Positions 1 to 19,600 of a stretch of 64,000 bases of DNA are shown piece after piece. The stretch lies in the NCBI RefSeq assembly GCF_028858725.1, contig NC_084781.1, positions 7,138,513 through 7,202,512 of the forward strand, in the 5' to 3' direction. The translations under genes were made by a program, and so were the position numbers. Each line of letters starts with the position of its first letter. The first letter of the stretch is position 1. A model generated the notes under the pieces. That model had not been told where the DNA came from and ran no database searches. It saw nothing but the letters and a program-made list of their open reading frames with translations. This DNA is from Colius striatus (taxonomy: Eukaryota > Chordata > Aves > Coliiformes > Coliidae).

Positions 1-201
1 AGCAAGTGAATTCTGATATAACTCAACTTTGTTAGAGGGCTTTTTTTAAAAAAAAGTTGATCCACAGTGCATCAGAGCAAGTTACTACTTTACTTTTGAG
101 TGACTTACAGGTGCTTGCCTGCATTGCAATAAAGGACTCATATATTGAGCAAGACTTATTTATCTCTTCGTTTTGGAGAGTCTAATAAACTGTTATTACA
201 G

Positions 202-7444
<7,243 letters not shown>

Positions 7445-8748
7445 ATGTGTGAGTATGTGAATGCTTTCCTGGATAGAGAAGTTGTGCTGCGTGAAAGAAA
7501 AGCTGATGTGGGAATGTTAACATGGGGGAAAGAGGGCAACCGATGCACCAAAGGGGCTTTGACTGTGAAGCCGAGGGTTTGAAATAGATTGGTGGTGTGA
7601 GAAACTGAGAGCGTGTGTGGAAATTGGGAGCAGGGGATGAGCAATTTGTAGCTCATTCAATGGAAATGCTGACCGTGTGCTGAGGAGATCAAACACAAGG
7701 GGAGAGGAGGAGCGGCGAATCGTGTTTGGAGAGGCCAGGATGGCTGCTTGTAGCCTAAGGACTTCTTTCTGTATTGCTTAGTTAAAAAGAGAAATTGTTG
7801 AGAGTCTGAGAGGAGGATGGTTCTCAAAAAGTCGGGGAGAGAAGATGACTAGCTTTGAGAACTTATGGAAGAGCCTGAGCACCTCATAGGTTAGAGGGAC
7901 CAGTTTTGAGCTAAAGGTACTGCATCTTGTGCTTCCTTGGGTTTATAGAGCTCTTGCGAGTTTTCAAAGTGGGTAGCAAAGCTGTAATTCATCTGTGCTG
8001 CCACTCGAGGTCGTCTACTTAGCTTTACGTATCTGTAAGAGGGAACTGGATTTCACTGTCACACACTTCCAAGGGAGCCTTTTCTAATTAGCATCTGAGG
8101 AGAAACTGCTGAGTCGAGTCCTTTTGCCAGAAGAAAACTGACCCTGAAGTACAGTCCAGCAAAATAGCTACGGGGATGACGTCTGATCTGGTTTTGGTGA
8201 AGACGCCCTATAGCACAAGATCAGACAGCATAGGATCTGGGGTTGGAAATCGCTCTTTCGCGTCATCTTCTCGGAGATGGCAAATTAGAAAGAGATTCCC
8301 AAGGAAGCTGGTGAAATTCTTTTCAGGTGACCAAAAAACCCCTTGAACGGCTGCTCTCCAGTGGCAGACCTTGGCATTCAAATGAACTCATGTCTCTTTG
8401 CAATGGTTTGAGGACAGCCCTAGCCGGTCACGTCGGGCTGGACTTTCTCCATGTTGTAGAAACAAACAAACCCCAAGTGGTGGACTTGGAAAAGGCTCTT
8501 GGGTGGCATCCTTAAGGGGAATTAAGGAGGAGATGTCGGGGCAGTGCAGAGGGCCGTGTGGTAGGTATCATGGGGCATTAGGGATGGCTCTTTTTGTGAA
8601 GGTGAGGTCGAGACCGAGCAACTCCAGCTGTGCTTTGCTTTTCCAGAGCTGCTGTATCATCCATGTGATTTATTTTTTGCCTTCGGTCTTTGCCCAGAGT
8701 CTATTTAACTATGGGTGTTGTGATTGTTTTCTTGATTTGTTTTTTTAG

Positions 8749-11700
8749 GCTTTGATTACATATGCCAGAAGGTGAAGCCCTTTGATCCGGATCTGTGACA
8801 CATCGTTTCTTTGGGGATACCCTTCTCTTTGTGGGTTTTTCTTCATCTTTTCGTTTCGGACCTATGAAGACTAAAGAGCTCGGCCTTTTTTCTTTTTAAA
8901 TTTGGCATCAAGGAAGAAAGAAGATCAAAGGAGGAATGTCTTTTTGTTTTTCCACTTGTTTGCACTGTGTGCTGATTGAACATTAGTTGCACTAACTGCT
9001 GGTTTTAAATCGTTTTTTCTTTGGGTGGGAGGGACAGCAAGGGAAGAAGAGAAACCCTGAAAAGAGAAGAATCTTGACGAACACGAGCTTGTCTGCTATT
9101 TCAAATTCTTCGACCGTCGACTGAGTGCATTTCAACTTCTCCCTGGTTACTCATCTGTTTTTAAGCTAAAGAGCTTGTTACTTATTCGTGCAAAGTGCCT
9201 TATGCTATGAGACCATTCAGAGTATCACCTTTCCGACACAGCCCAAGGAATCAGCAGCTGTTTTTCGTTTCAGGTCAAAGTTCCCCTCTCTTCCCCCTCT
9301 CCTCCTCCCGGAATACTCGAGCCCAGGGCCGGGAGGTGAAACGTATTGGTAATACTACTTTTTCCTTCGACTTGTTTGGGTTTTGTTGGGTTGGGTTGTT
9401 TTTTTTGGTTGTTTATTTGGAAATTGGAGGAGTTGATATGCATCTGCAGTTCACCCACGCTGTAAATACCTGTATTTAAAACAAAACCAACTTAAAATCT
9501 GGGCTGATTAGGCGCAGCATCGTAGCTCCAGAAGGAAAGAGTAGCCTGTCATCCTTTGCGGGAGCCATAAGAAAAGCCCTGTGCTCTAGCAGAACACTAA
9601 AGACTGGTTTCCATAAGAGTCTCCATTAGTAGTTACAGCACTTGATATGTAGACTTCTTTCAGAGCCATGGCCCTCTTTCCTCTGGTGCAGTGTGTCCCA
9701 TAGAAAATCAGATGTGTATATTGTACAAACTTTGTAAATATTTTTTTTTTCCTGTTTGGGTTCATATATAACTTTTTCTTTTGTGATGAAGGTTGCCGGG
9801 GTTAAAGGGATTAGACTGATTATGGGAGCAGCTAAAGATGAGAGGGGCTCAGTTTTCTGCAACACTAAACAATGAGAAGCGCTCTGACCCCCAGAGGAGT
9901 GGCCCGCCGCGAGCGTCCCTTGCCAGGGTGGGTTTGCTCTGGTGCCGGCAACGCCATCCTCTGCCACTCGGGAGGCGGCGAGGCCTCAGACTCCGTAGCT
10001 CTGTAGCCTCTTGGGAGATGCTCTTCGATTTTCCCCCCTAGAAACCTCAGGGACTCGACGAGCTCTGAAGGGGGCTGTGGTCCATGTTCCGCCTTGGCGT
10101 GAGGGAAATCCGGCGGCTAACAGCATCGCTGAGCCGTGAATGCATAAGGTGTGATCGGCGATGTGAGAGAAACCGTAGAAAACCGATTTACGTTTGTGAA
10201 CCGACAGTTCCGGAGCCTCGTGGGCTCAGTTCGCTTCCTGCAGCGTGCATTTTTGGCCCAGAGTGGCCTCCGTACGGACTTGGGAGTGGGTGAGGGCAAA
10301 GCTCTGTTAGCGTTGGGAGCTGCAGAAAGCCACTTGCCATTTCCTCCGTTCTGGCCTGAAACGCTCGCTGTTGTTTTGCGTTGTGTATTGCTGAGAAATG
10401 CTGTTGGGTCGAGTAGTGTTGCTTTAAATTGTGCCCCTCCCAACATGCTTGATGTTTGGCCTGATCTACAGGCAAAAGGAGTGAGACAAATCAAAAACCG
10501 CTTTCTGGTTTTTTTTGTGTTTTTTTTTTAAATCCCTTGTAGCCTGTTCACCGACACTGTCAGGAGGCACCCGGGCAGACGCGTCGTCCCTTTTGCTCTG
10601 TCTCTTACTGCATATACAGACGCTGCACTCGCACCACGCTTGCTTACCTTTTGGGCGGCAATGAATTGTCTTAATTTCCCCCCAGTTTTGACCCTTCTTC
10701 TCTAAAATTTGAGTCAAATCTTTTGGAACCGCAAGGTGGACATACTCATCTGTTGCCTTGAGGATCGTACGTAGAAGCCGGGTGCCTCCCGACAACAGCT
10801 TTACACGATGGGAAGGTTTTTGCGTTTGGGATTTTTGGTTTTTTTTCCTTTTGTCGGCAGTGACTCCGTAATTGTAGCAAATGCTGCCCTCGAGAGCAAA
10901 CTCGAGAGCTCGGTCGCAGATGCACTGTGACCCACACAGCTTACATCTGACTGGCAGGTACTAAATGTAAACAATCGGGGCGGAGGGAGGGGGGCTTTTT
11001 GGGGGTGGGGGGGGGGGGAGTTTGGGAGGTGGTAACTTTGACCAAAAGTAAAATCTTGCTCATGTACTGCAGCCAGCTTAAGGTTTTCCAGAGCGACAGA
11101 AGAGGGATCATTGTAGCGAAAAATGTAAATAAAAGTTTTGTATCTTGCCAGGGCAGGTGCACGTCCCAGGAACAGGAGAGCGGTGTCAAGTCAGACGTGC
11201 GTGCTCTGTTTGGTTTGTGGTAGGTTAGCCTGGTGCCACGCATCGATGGTCCCTCTCGAAGCACAGAACTTTTGAAAGTATTACTTTAAACTCAGCCTCT
11301 AGTTGAGGATTGGCACTTACCTAAACGATCGGGGGCACCAAGTGTAGGTGGCTTCTTGTCAAGAAGGAAGCAGCCTGGTTTTGGTGCTAGTAGGCTATCT
11401 CTAACAAACAGATAGGATCTTGCAAATGGAAAGATGCTCCAAAGGACTAGGATAATCCTAGTTTTTTTGGGTTTAGGGTTTGTTTTGGGGTTTTATTTCT
11501 TTTAGTCTTTTTTTTTTTTTTTTTTCTTTTGTTTTGGGGTTGTTTTTGTCATTTTTTTCCCCTGCCCAGCAAGGAGCGGATGTAAGTCTCGACTTCCCGA
11601 GATTTCTCCCGAGCTCCTGTTTTAGCCGGTCGCATACCAGCCTTTGCATTGGCGCGTTAGTTGGGGCATTCAGTGATAAGGCCTAGGTCAGATACTTCCT

Positions 11701-13060
11701 CTGGCAAAGGTGACGTGATAGAACATCTGACATGTTCCGCGCTTCTCCCCTTGGAGGTCTATGTGCGTCCGACGCAATGGAGCTTCATGGCTGAGCGAAG
11801 TGACTGTGAGGAGGGAGATGCACATCTTCAACCGGCTTTGCTGGGCGTGCACCGAGAGGAGTGCGCCGCAGATGCAGGATGACTTTTCCCAAAGGGAGGG
11901 GGGTTGGTCGGTCTCAAATTGTTGTTTCAATTTCCAGAATGAGATGGGAGCATCTTTCCTTTGTCCTGTGACTGTTTTTGTGGGTAAGAACAGGGAAGCT
12001 CAACATGGATTCATGTTGCATATATGTTGGTATCAAATCATCTCATTCTGATCTTTTGTTCTTTATTTTTACTTGGGATGGGGGAGGGTGTCTGCTCCAA
12101 GGATTTAAAAATGCTTCACACTCTCCATCTGGGGACTTGTTTGATTCTTTTTTTCATTGGTTTCTTTCCCAAATGACTGATAGGAAGCGAACCTGAGCAG
12201 ATGACCGTCTCGCCTCGGTTTCTGTTCATGAGGTGACAGCATCTCCTGACTGTGTGGCGCTGCTGTGGCCGAGTGGCTGTTGCTTTCTGAGGATGAAGCG
12301 AGTTTTCTCCCCGGGAACTGCAGCAGTTTGGCTGTTGTGCCGCAGGCTGGGCGACAGTAGTCCACGCGGGGCGTTTTCAGACCGCTGTGCACTTCTGGTC
12401 CATCTTTTCAGAGTCATGGTTTCTCTTTGGAATAAACTGGGACTCTGGACCGAGGAGCACGCGTTCAGCCTTAAAACCGAGGCTTTGACAGGTTATCCCA
12501 TAGATTTTCCTCGTTCATTGTTGCATTGCTAAAACATGCCCACGTGGAAGCATTATTAAATTCTGCTGTAGACAAAAGTTAGGGAAGGGTAAGGAGGGGT
12601 GGGGGGAGGGATTGGTTTATTAAGATACAGCCTTGCTGTATTTTAACCAGTAATTATGGGGAAGGGGTGTCAGGAGAAGAAAATAGTTGCTGTTCCCTTT
12701 ATTGAAAAAAAATGGAACTTTTATTTCAAGACGAGAAATTCTTTGCGATTTTGGTGGAGTATCACAAGCCACCAGTCCCTAGTTGAGAAGTTGGTATTCT
12801 TACTGTTAACCAGCAAACAACGTGGACTAGTCCTTAAAAACATTCAGGGGAGGGCGGGGAAAATTGGCTTTCTGTTAAATTGGTAATACGGCAAATTCTC
12901 CAGTGGAGCTCAGATTTCATTGAGAATGTATTTTCTCTGGCTGAATGTGCGTCGTGGCGCTGACTTGTGAAGAGCTTCATGAGTTACGAGTGCAAAAAAG
13001 ATGAATGGAAAAATCCTGTTTTTGTTGATTAAACTCAATAAAAGCTCCCTGGAACTCCAT
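8749..13060 (+). other. DDX6: Probable DDX6 terminal 3' UTR exon
   Basis: A strong polypyrimidine tract and TTTTTTTAG acceptor end at 8748, and no credible coding frame follows for 4.3 kb. AT- and GT-rich sequence with T-runs continues to an AATAAA at 13037. An earlier AATAAA lies at 11128-11133 and could give a shorter message. DDX6 in other vertebrates has a long 3' UTR. That this whole stretch is one exon is inference; it holds no recognised repeat or second gene. Confidence 0.55.
13037..13042 (+). terminator. DDX6: AATAAA poly(A) signal, probable DDX6 3' end
   Basis: This is the last AATAAA before VPS11, followed within about 30 bases by a GT/T-rich stretch. It leaves roughly 560 bp between the DDX6 3' end and the VPS11 start codon. 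Confidence 0.5.
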
Positions 13061-13303
13061 GAGGGTCTCTGTTTTTCTTTTAACCGTGCTGAGCAAAAAG
13101 CTTGATGACTTCGTTGTACAGAACCCGGGCACGTGGCACAGATAAGCAGTGAGCAGCGTTCGTCTGGGTGAAGAGAAAAGCTCTCTTAGCCTGCATGAGC
13201 GACACAGCGCGAGCGGCTGCCCAACGCCAGGTGAAGGTGTGTGAGACAGAAGGTAAGGCCGTGCTAGGAGCTTGCCGTTAATTCCTTTGGTGGCGAAGAG
13301 GGG

Positions 13304-13432
13304 AACGTGTGTGTCTGTGTGTGTACAGGGGGTGGGGTGTGTGGATGGTGCCGGACACCACGGGGGGGTGTGTGTATGCGGGGGGTGGGATGTGTGTTTG
13401 GTGCGGGTCTGTGTGCGTGTGGACGCGAGGCG
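13304..13432 (+). repeat. GT/GGG-rich simple sequence upstream of VPS11
   Basis: Imperfect (GT)n mixed with repeated G-runs of 3 to 7 on the + strand, ending just before the CpG-rich VPS11 promoter. The G-runs could form a G-quadruplex. Open frames on both strands here are composition artefacts. Confidence 0.7.
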
Positions 13433-13439
13433 CGGGTTG

Positions 13440-13619
13440 GTGCCGGACGCCGCCGGAGCGAGGGACGCACGCGCGGCGCCGGCCCGAGGCGCGCGACCGG
13501 CCCTGGCGCAGCTGTGCGCTCGCGCGCCGCCGCCTCCTGGCACGTCCTCTGCCTCGTGACCGGAACGGGACCGGGAAGCTGGTCACGTGAGGAGGGCGAG
13601 CGCTCGGCCCACTCCCAGC
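13440..13619 (+). promoter_or_regulatory. VPS11: VPS11 CpG promoter with CLEAR-like E-box
   Basis: GC- and CpG-rich, TATA-less sequence directly before the VPS11 start codon. At 13582-13591 stands GTCACGTGAG, nine of ten bases of the TFEB/TFE3 lysosomal CLEAR consensus GTCACGTGAC, about 30 bp before the ATG. VPS11 is a lysosomal fusion gene, so TFEB control is plausible. The binding itself is inference. Confidence 0.6.
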
Positions 13620-16600
13620 ATGGCTGCCTACCTGCAGTGGCGCCGGTTCGTCTTCTTTGACAGAGAGTCGGTGAAGGAGCCGCCGGGGCCGGATGGGGCC
13701 GGTGCGAAGCCCTTCGCGCTGCCCGCGGGCATCACGGTCTGCGATTCGGGCCGGGGAAGCCTCGTGTTCGGGGATATCCTGTGAGGCGGCCGGGCCGGGC
13801 GCCTTGGCCTTTGCGGGTCTCGGTGGGGCCGGGAGCTGCGGCGGGACTGGACGGGGCCGGGTCTGGGCTGCGCCTCAGGCGAGTCGCTGCCCCCCGCGGG
13901 GGGATTGCGGGCGTGGGGGATGCTCCGGCCTTGGGAAGGCCGCAGCTTCTTGCACCAGGCAGTGTTTTGACTGTTAAAAACAAAAAAAAGCCTTTAGTCG
14001 TTTTAGGGTTCTTGGATTAATCTGCCTACTTGTGTTTATTGTAGCATTGCCAGAGGTCAGCGAAAAGCATTAGGGTTTTGTTTCCGGTGTGCTTGGGGTG
14101 TGGGTCCGGTTTGTTGGTTTGGTTTTGTTCCTTAACCTTGATCTACATATGGAAGGTCAGATTTGGTTTCTGCCTCGCTCACTCCAACTCAGTAGTTTCC
14201 AAGCTTACAAGCTAAGGGTCACCCATCTGTACCAGCTGAAACAGCACAGTATCTTGGTTTCTGTTGGTGAGGATGAAGAGGGCATCAATCCCTTGGTAAG
14301 TCAAATGGGAAAGAGAGGAAAATGCATGTGTATTGTGGGTCATTCTCAAGACTGCTGTGAGTACCTCGGCTGACTTATTATGTTAAGTAGCTTGCTCATT
14401 TGGGGCACGTTGCATTTAATGCCAGGTCTTATTGTCCCGGTATCTTGTGTTCTGTTTATGCTGGGTCATCGTCATTTGTAGGTTAAAGTCTGGAACCTGG
14501 AGAAACGAGATGGTGGCAATCCTCTTTGCACACGAATTTTTCCAGCCATACCAGGTAACAAGCCCACAGTTGTGTCCTGCCTAACCGTCCACGAGAATCT
14601 TAACTTCATGGCTATCGGTAAGTAAAAGATTACGCTCCTTAAAAAAATCCCGTATGCTTTGTGACGCCAGTATTACAGAGATACTTGTTTTTCAAACAAG
14701 TGGTGTACAGAGACCTTTTTTAACAAGAAAAAAGCCAGTTTCCCTTTTCGGAAGTAACTCTTTTTTCGCATTAGTTTTTGCTTTGCTCCTGACGGAGGAA
14801 GAGGGGTAACAATACAAGGTTACGAACCAATTTGGTGGCTTTGTCCCAACACTGGTCGAAAGGCTTTCCGTGCGCACGTGTGCGGCTTCTGCCCTGGTTT
14901 TCTCGCACTTAGGAAACATTCTTCTGTTTCTCGTGGTGCATTATATGTCCTGAGTTGTAGTTAGTTGGGGAAGAAAGCTAGTTGTAAAACAAAATGCAGA
15001 CAGGCTCCAAAAACAATAACCCACATGTGAAGTCTGTGTGCGGAAAGCAAGTCGAACCCGGCGAGCGGTGGCAGCCCGCGCCATCGTCAAGTTCAGACCT
15101 TTCAGAGAATCACAGAGCGGCAGGGCTTGGAAGGGACCTTTAGAGATCATCTAGTCCAACCCCCTGCCGAGCAGGTCCCACCTGGATCAGGTTGCATGGG
15201 AACGTGTCCAGGATCTCAAAGGCCTCCGAGGAATGGGACTCCACGCCTTCCCTGGGCAGCCTGTCCCAGGGCTTCGTCACCCTCACAGTGAAATAGCTTT
15301 CCCTTATGTTTAAATGGAACTTTTCCTGTTCCAGCGTCTTCCCAGTACCCCTTGTCCTGTCGCTAGATATGATAGAAAAAGGGATGCCCCAAGTTCCTGA
15401 CACCCATTTAGATATTTGTAAATATTAATCAGATCCCCTGTCAGTCTCCTGTTCTCCAGACTAAACAGCCTCAGTTCCTTCAGCCTTTCCTCCTGAGAAA
15501 GATGCTTCAGTCCCATCAGCATCTTGGTAGCCCTGCACTGGACTCTCTCCAGCAGTTCCTTTGAGCTGAGGAGCCCAGAACTGGATACAGGACTTCAGAT
15601 GAGGCTTTGCCAGGGCAGAGCAGAGGGGGAGCAGAACCTCCCTCGACCTGCTGCCCACACTCTTCTCGATGCATCCCGGGAGGCCATTGGCCACAAAGGT
15701 GCATTGCTGGCTCATGTTTATTTGCTGCGCACCAGCACTCCCAGGTCACTCTACTGGAGCTGGTCTCCAGTGGGTCAGTCCTCAGCCTGTACTGGTGTGT
15801 GGGGTTGTTCTTCCCCAGGTGCAGGACTCTGCACTTGTCCTCGTTGAACCTCATGAGATTCCTCTCTGTCCAACTGCAGCCGGTTGAGATCCCGACAAGT
15901 GGCTTTGCAGCCTTCTGGTCAGTTGGCCAGATGTTTGCTTCCTTGATGAGAACCTGTGGAAATCCTACCGATTAATACCTCGCTGGCGAGCACGGCGCTG
16001 TTGTTGACTGGAGCTGCCCTAGTTTAATGTTAGTTAATATGTCAGGCATGCCAGGTACGTAACAGCTCAGTCCATCTCCGTCCCCAGGTTTTGCGGATGG
16101 GAGCGTAGTGCTCACAAAAGGAGACATCACTCGGGACCGTCACAGTAAGACGCAGATCCTACACGAAGGCAGCTATCCCGTTACCGGCCTCGCTTTCCGA
16201 CAGTCTGGCAAAACGACGCATCTGTTTGTGGTGACCACAGAGAACATCCAGGTGCGAATTTATTTGGTAAAAATGAGACTCTGATGTGCAAATCGCGTTG
16301 GCTTCCGAGCCTGGTTTTGAGTGATTCCCGAAACCTCGTGTTTCCTTTGTAGTCTTATATGCTTTCAGTGAAAGATTATCCTCACCTGGAGCTGGACACT
16401 CATGGTTGTGGATTGCGCTGTTCATCTCTCAGCGACCCCTCCCAAGATCTCCAGTTCATTGTGGCAGGAAACGAATGCGTGTACCTTTATCAACCGGACG
16501 AACGTGGCCCCTGCTTTGCCTTTGAGGGACAAAAGCTGATCGTTCACTGGTATCGAGGGTACCTCATCATTGTTTCCAAGGACCGGAAGACTTCTCCAAA

Positions 16601-19600
16601 GTAAGACTGCTTGGAACAGATGAGTTCACTCTTGCAGCTTTTTGCTTGCTTGCTTTTTCCTTTTTCCCTGGGAAGCTTCTTTGTTCTCGGGGGCTGATTG
16701 CAATTTTGTTAGAGGTCGTTAAGATTTATCCGGACCCATATATTAATTAACTTCCTTTAAGAGAGCAGCGCGGTTAAGTGTCCCAAGGGAGCGGGTTCTT
16801 GGTCTGAGGGGCAGACAGAATTTGTGTGTAAACATGTGGTCTTTCGCCCCTGGGTCCGCTTAGCGTAATCGCCCAAAGGAACTCTCACTCCCTGGACGTC
16901 TCTGCTTTGTGTAGTTATCGAGCATTTGAGTTATGCTCCTCTAGTTTCCTTAAACGTTCTTCTGCTCCCCAGGTCAGAGTTTGCTGGGAATGAGGCACAG
17001 AATTCAGACAAACAAGTCCTGAATATCTACGACTTGTGCAACAAATTCATCGCATACAGTTCGATCTTTGATGACGTAGTGGACGTCTTGGCAGAGTGGG
17101 GTTCTCTGTACGTACTGACCAGAGATGGGAAGATTCACGTACTGCAGGAGAAGGATACGCAAACCAAACTCGAGGCACGTAAATCTGTCTTGTTATTAGT
17201 CTCTGCCTTGCACCTGCAAAATTGCAGTGGCTCTGGAGATTGACAAGTGAAACCGTTGAGGTAGACGGGGAGTAGCACAACGAGTCGCCAGTACCTTTGC
17301 AGTGTAACCTGTTTCATAAGGCATTTGCTGTATAAAATCCTGAGCGTGTGTACCCGTCCCGCGCCAAACACCGGAAAGGACTTGTATCCCGGATGCACTT
17401 GAACATGTTTGGCGGGGTGGAATTTCTCTCATGCGGGTCTCGCTGTGTATTTGACAGATGCTGTTCAGAAAGAACTTATTTGAGATGGCCATTAACCTGG
17501 CGAAGAGCCACCATTTGGACAGCGACGGCTTGTCGGAGATTTTCCGGCAGTACGGTGATCACCTCTATAACAAGGGGAACCATGATGGAGCCATCCAGCA
17601 GTATATCCGGTAAGCGGGGGGGCCTACGGAGCTGTGATTGGGGTGGTACAGATGAGAGCGCAGAGGCATCCGTCTTCTCGCTGCCTTCTTTAAAGGAGGA
17701 TCAACTGCTTGCGTGGCATCGTCCCGATCGCGGCCTTCATAGAGGGCCCTTTGTCTCCCTGCGCGTGCGGATGGGCGGTCTTACGTCGGGACGGGTCGTT
17801 ACTTCCAATGTGTAGCTGAGTGGTCCCGAGCGCCTCCTGAAGTTGAGGCTTCTCTGTACTCTGATGTCGATCGCTCCATTTATTTTGACTTCCTGGGTGT
17901 ATGATGACTCTTCCCTCCCAGAACTATAGGGAAGCTGGAACCGTCCTACGTGATTCGGAAATTCCTGGATGCTCAGCGTATTCACAACCTCACCGCTTAC
18001 CTGCAGACGCTCCATCTGCAGTCTCTGGCTAATGCAGACCATACTACGCTTCTGCTGAATTGCTACACCAAACTCAAGGACAGCTCCAAACTGGAAGAGT
18101 TCATTAAGGTATCGGGGGAAGGTGAAATCATGCAAAGTCGTTATGTCTTTGTAACAAATACGAGGGGATAGCGGTGATGTTGTAAACCGGCTCCTGTGGG
18201 GCTATCGGGAGAAAGGAGGATAGATTCGTCCTTCGGTACCCCATCTTTGTTCCTCTTTTTCCAAGCTCACTGTTATGTTCTCAGTGTGGCTGCCTTGCCA
18301 TCTGATTTTGGAGCTCGTTGGTGTTTGCCGGTGTGACTGGCAAGCTGAGAGGCGGCTAGTCTATTTCCTTTCTGCACGTGTGATATTTCTCTTGCATGAA
18401 GTGAACTGAATCATCCCCGCTCTGGCTTTCCTCCTTTTATAGAAACGTTTGCTGCTTGAGAGCCGTGGGAACATTGCTGAAGGACCGTCTTTCTACTGTT
18501 GTTCTTGTAGACGAGCGAGAGTGAGGTCCGCTTTGATGTGGAAACGGCAATCAAGGTGCTTCGTCAAGCGGGTTACTACTCCCATGCCGCGTACCTGGCA
18601 GAGAAGCACGGGCATCATGAGTGGTACCTCAAAATCCAGCTAGAGGATGTCAAGGTGAGGTGATGTGATTGCTCCCGTGTTCTTATGAAGGAGAATGCCG
18701 CATCGCTAGCCTCCTCTTTGGCGAGAATAGCGTTTCACTGACCTCTTCCCTGGGGCTAACGTGCCACCGAGACCGCCGAGGGGGCGGTGACGATACCTAC
18801 TGCCCCTCCTGTGTTGGCTTTCTGCCTTTGGCTTCTGTGGTAGGCTAGAGGTGGAAATCCGAGGGTCGTATCTGTTACGGGTGTGACATTTTAGAACGGT
18901 CTTTAGGAGGAGGGAGGGTTGTTTGTGAGGAGGAAAAGGACGGGGAATAGTGAGCTAGGTGATAATCGGGCGTGTCTTCGAGGCTTTCTGTCCTAATGTC
19001 TGAGTGGAGAGCGAAGGCCAATGTCGTGTAACTGTTTTGCTGGCTGCCTCCTCAGAATTACCAAGAGGCTTTGCGCTACATTGGAAAACTGCCTTTTGAT
19101 CAGGCAGAGAGTAACATGAAGCGGTATGGTAAAACCCTGATGCACCACGTTCCTAATGAGACCACGGAACTGCTGAAGATCCTTTGCACCGATTACCGGC
19201 CATCGGGAGACAATGAAAGCTACGGAGTGCCGAAAGGAAACGAGGTACAGTTCATGTTGGCCGAGAGTCGTGGCTGTCGAATCGCAATTTCGTGGCAAGC
19301 AAGTGCTCTCGCACACACCATCCTGGCAGTCCCAGAGATGAGAGACCGCTTAAAGCCGTCACTCGAAACTGGTTCCGACCGGGGTCGGCGTCCCATGCCA
19401 TACCATGGCGTCGTGGGCTCTGGGAACGAGCACTCTGCTTGGCGGGGAAGAAGCGCTGATCTGACTGAGACCGATTTGAGCGCTTTACTTGTTCTGCCTG
19501 TGTTTTCAGGCTAACTCAGAGGAGTTCATTCCAGTTTTTGCAAACAACTCCCGAGAACTGAAGGCTTTTTTGGAGCATATGATTGAGGTGCGGGCTGACT

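Noticed and set aside
13781-13786. GTGAGG donor in VPS11 exon 1 as a normal U2 junction
   Set aside because: It leaves no AG acceptor that restores the conserved EGQIWFLP exon; the U12 AT-AC sites fit perfectly.
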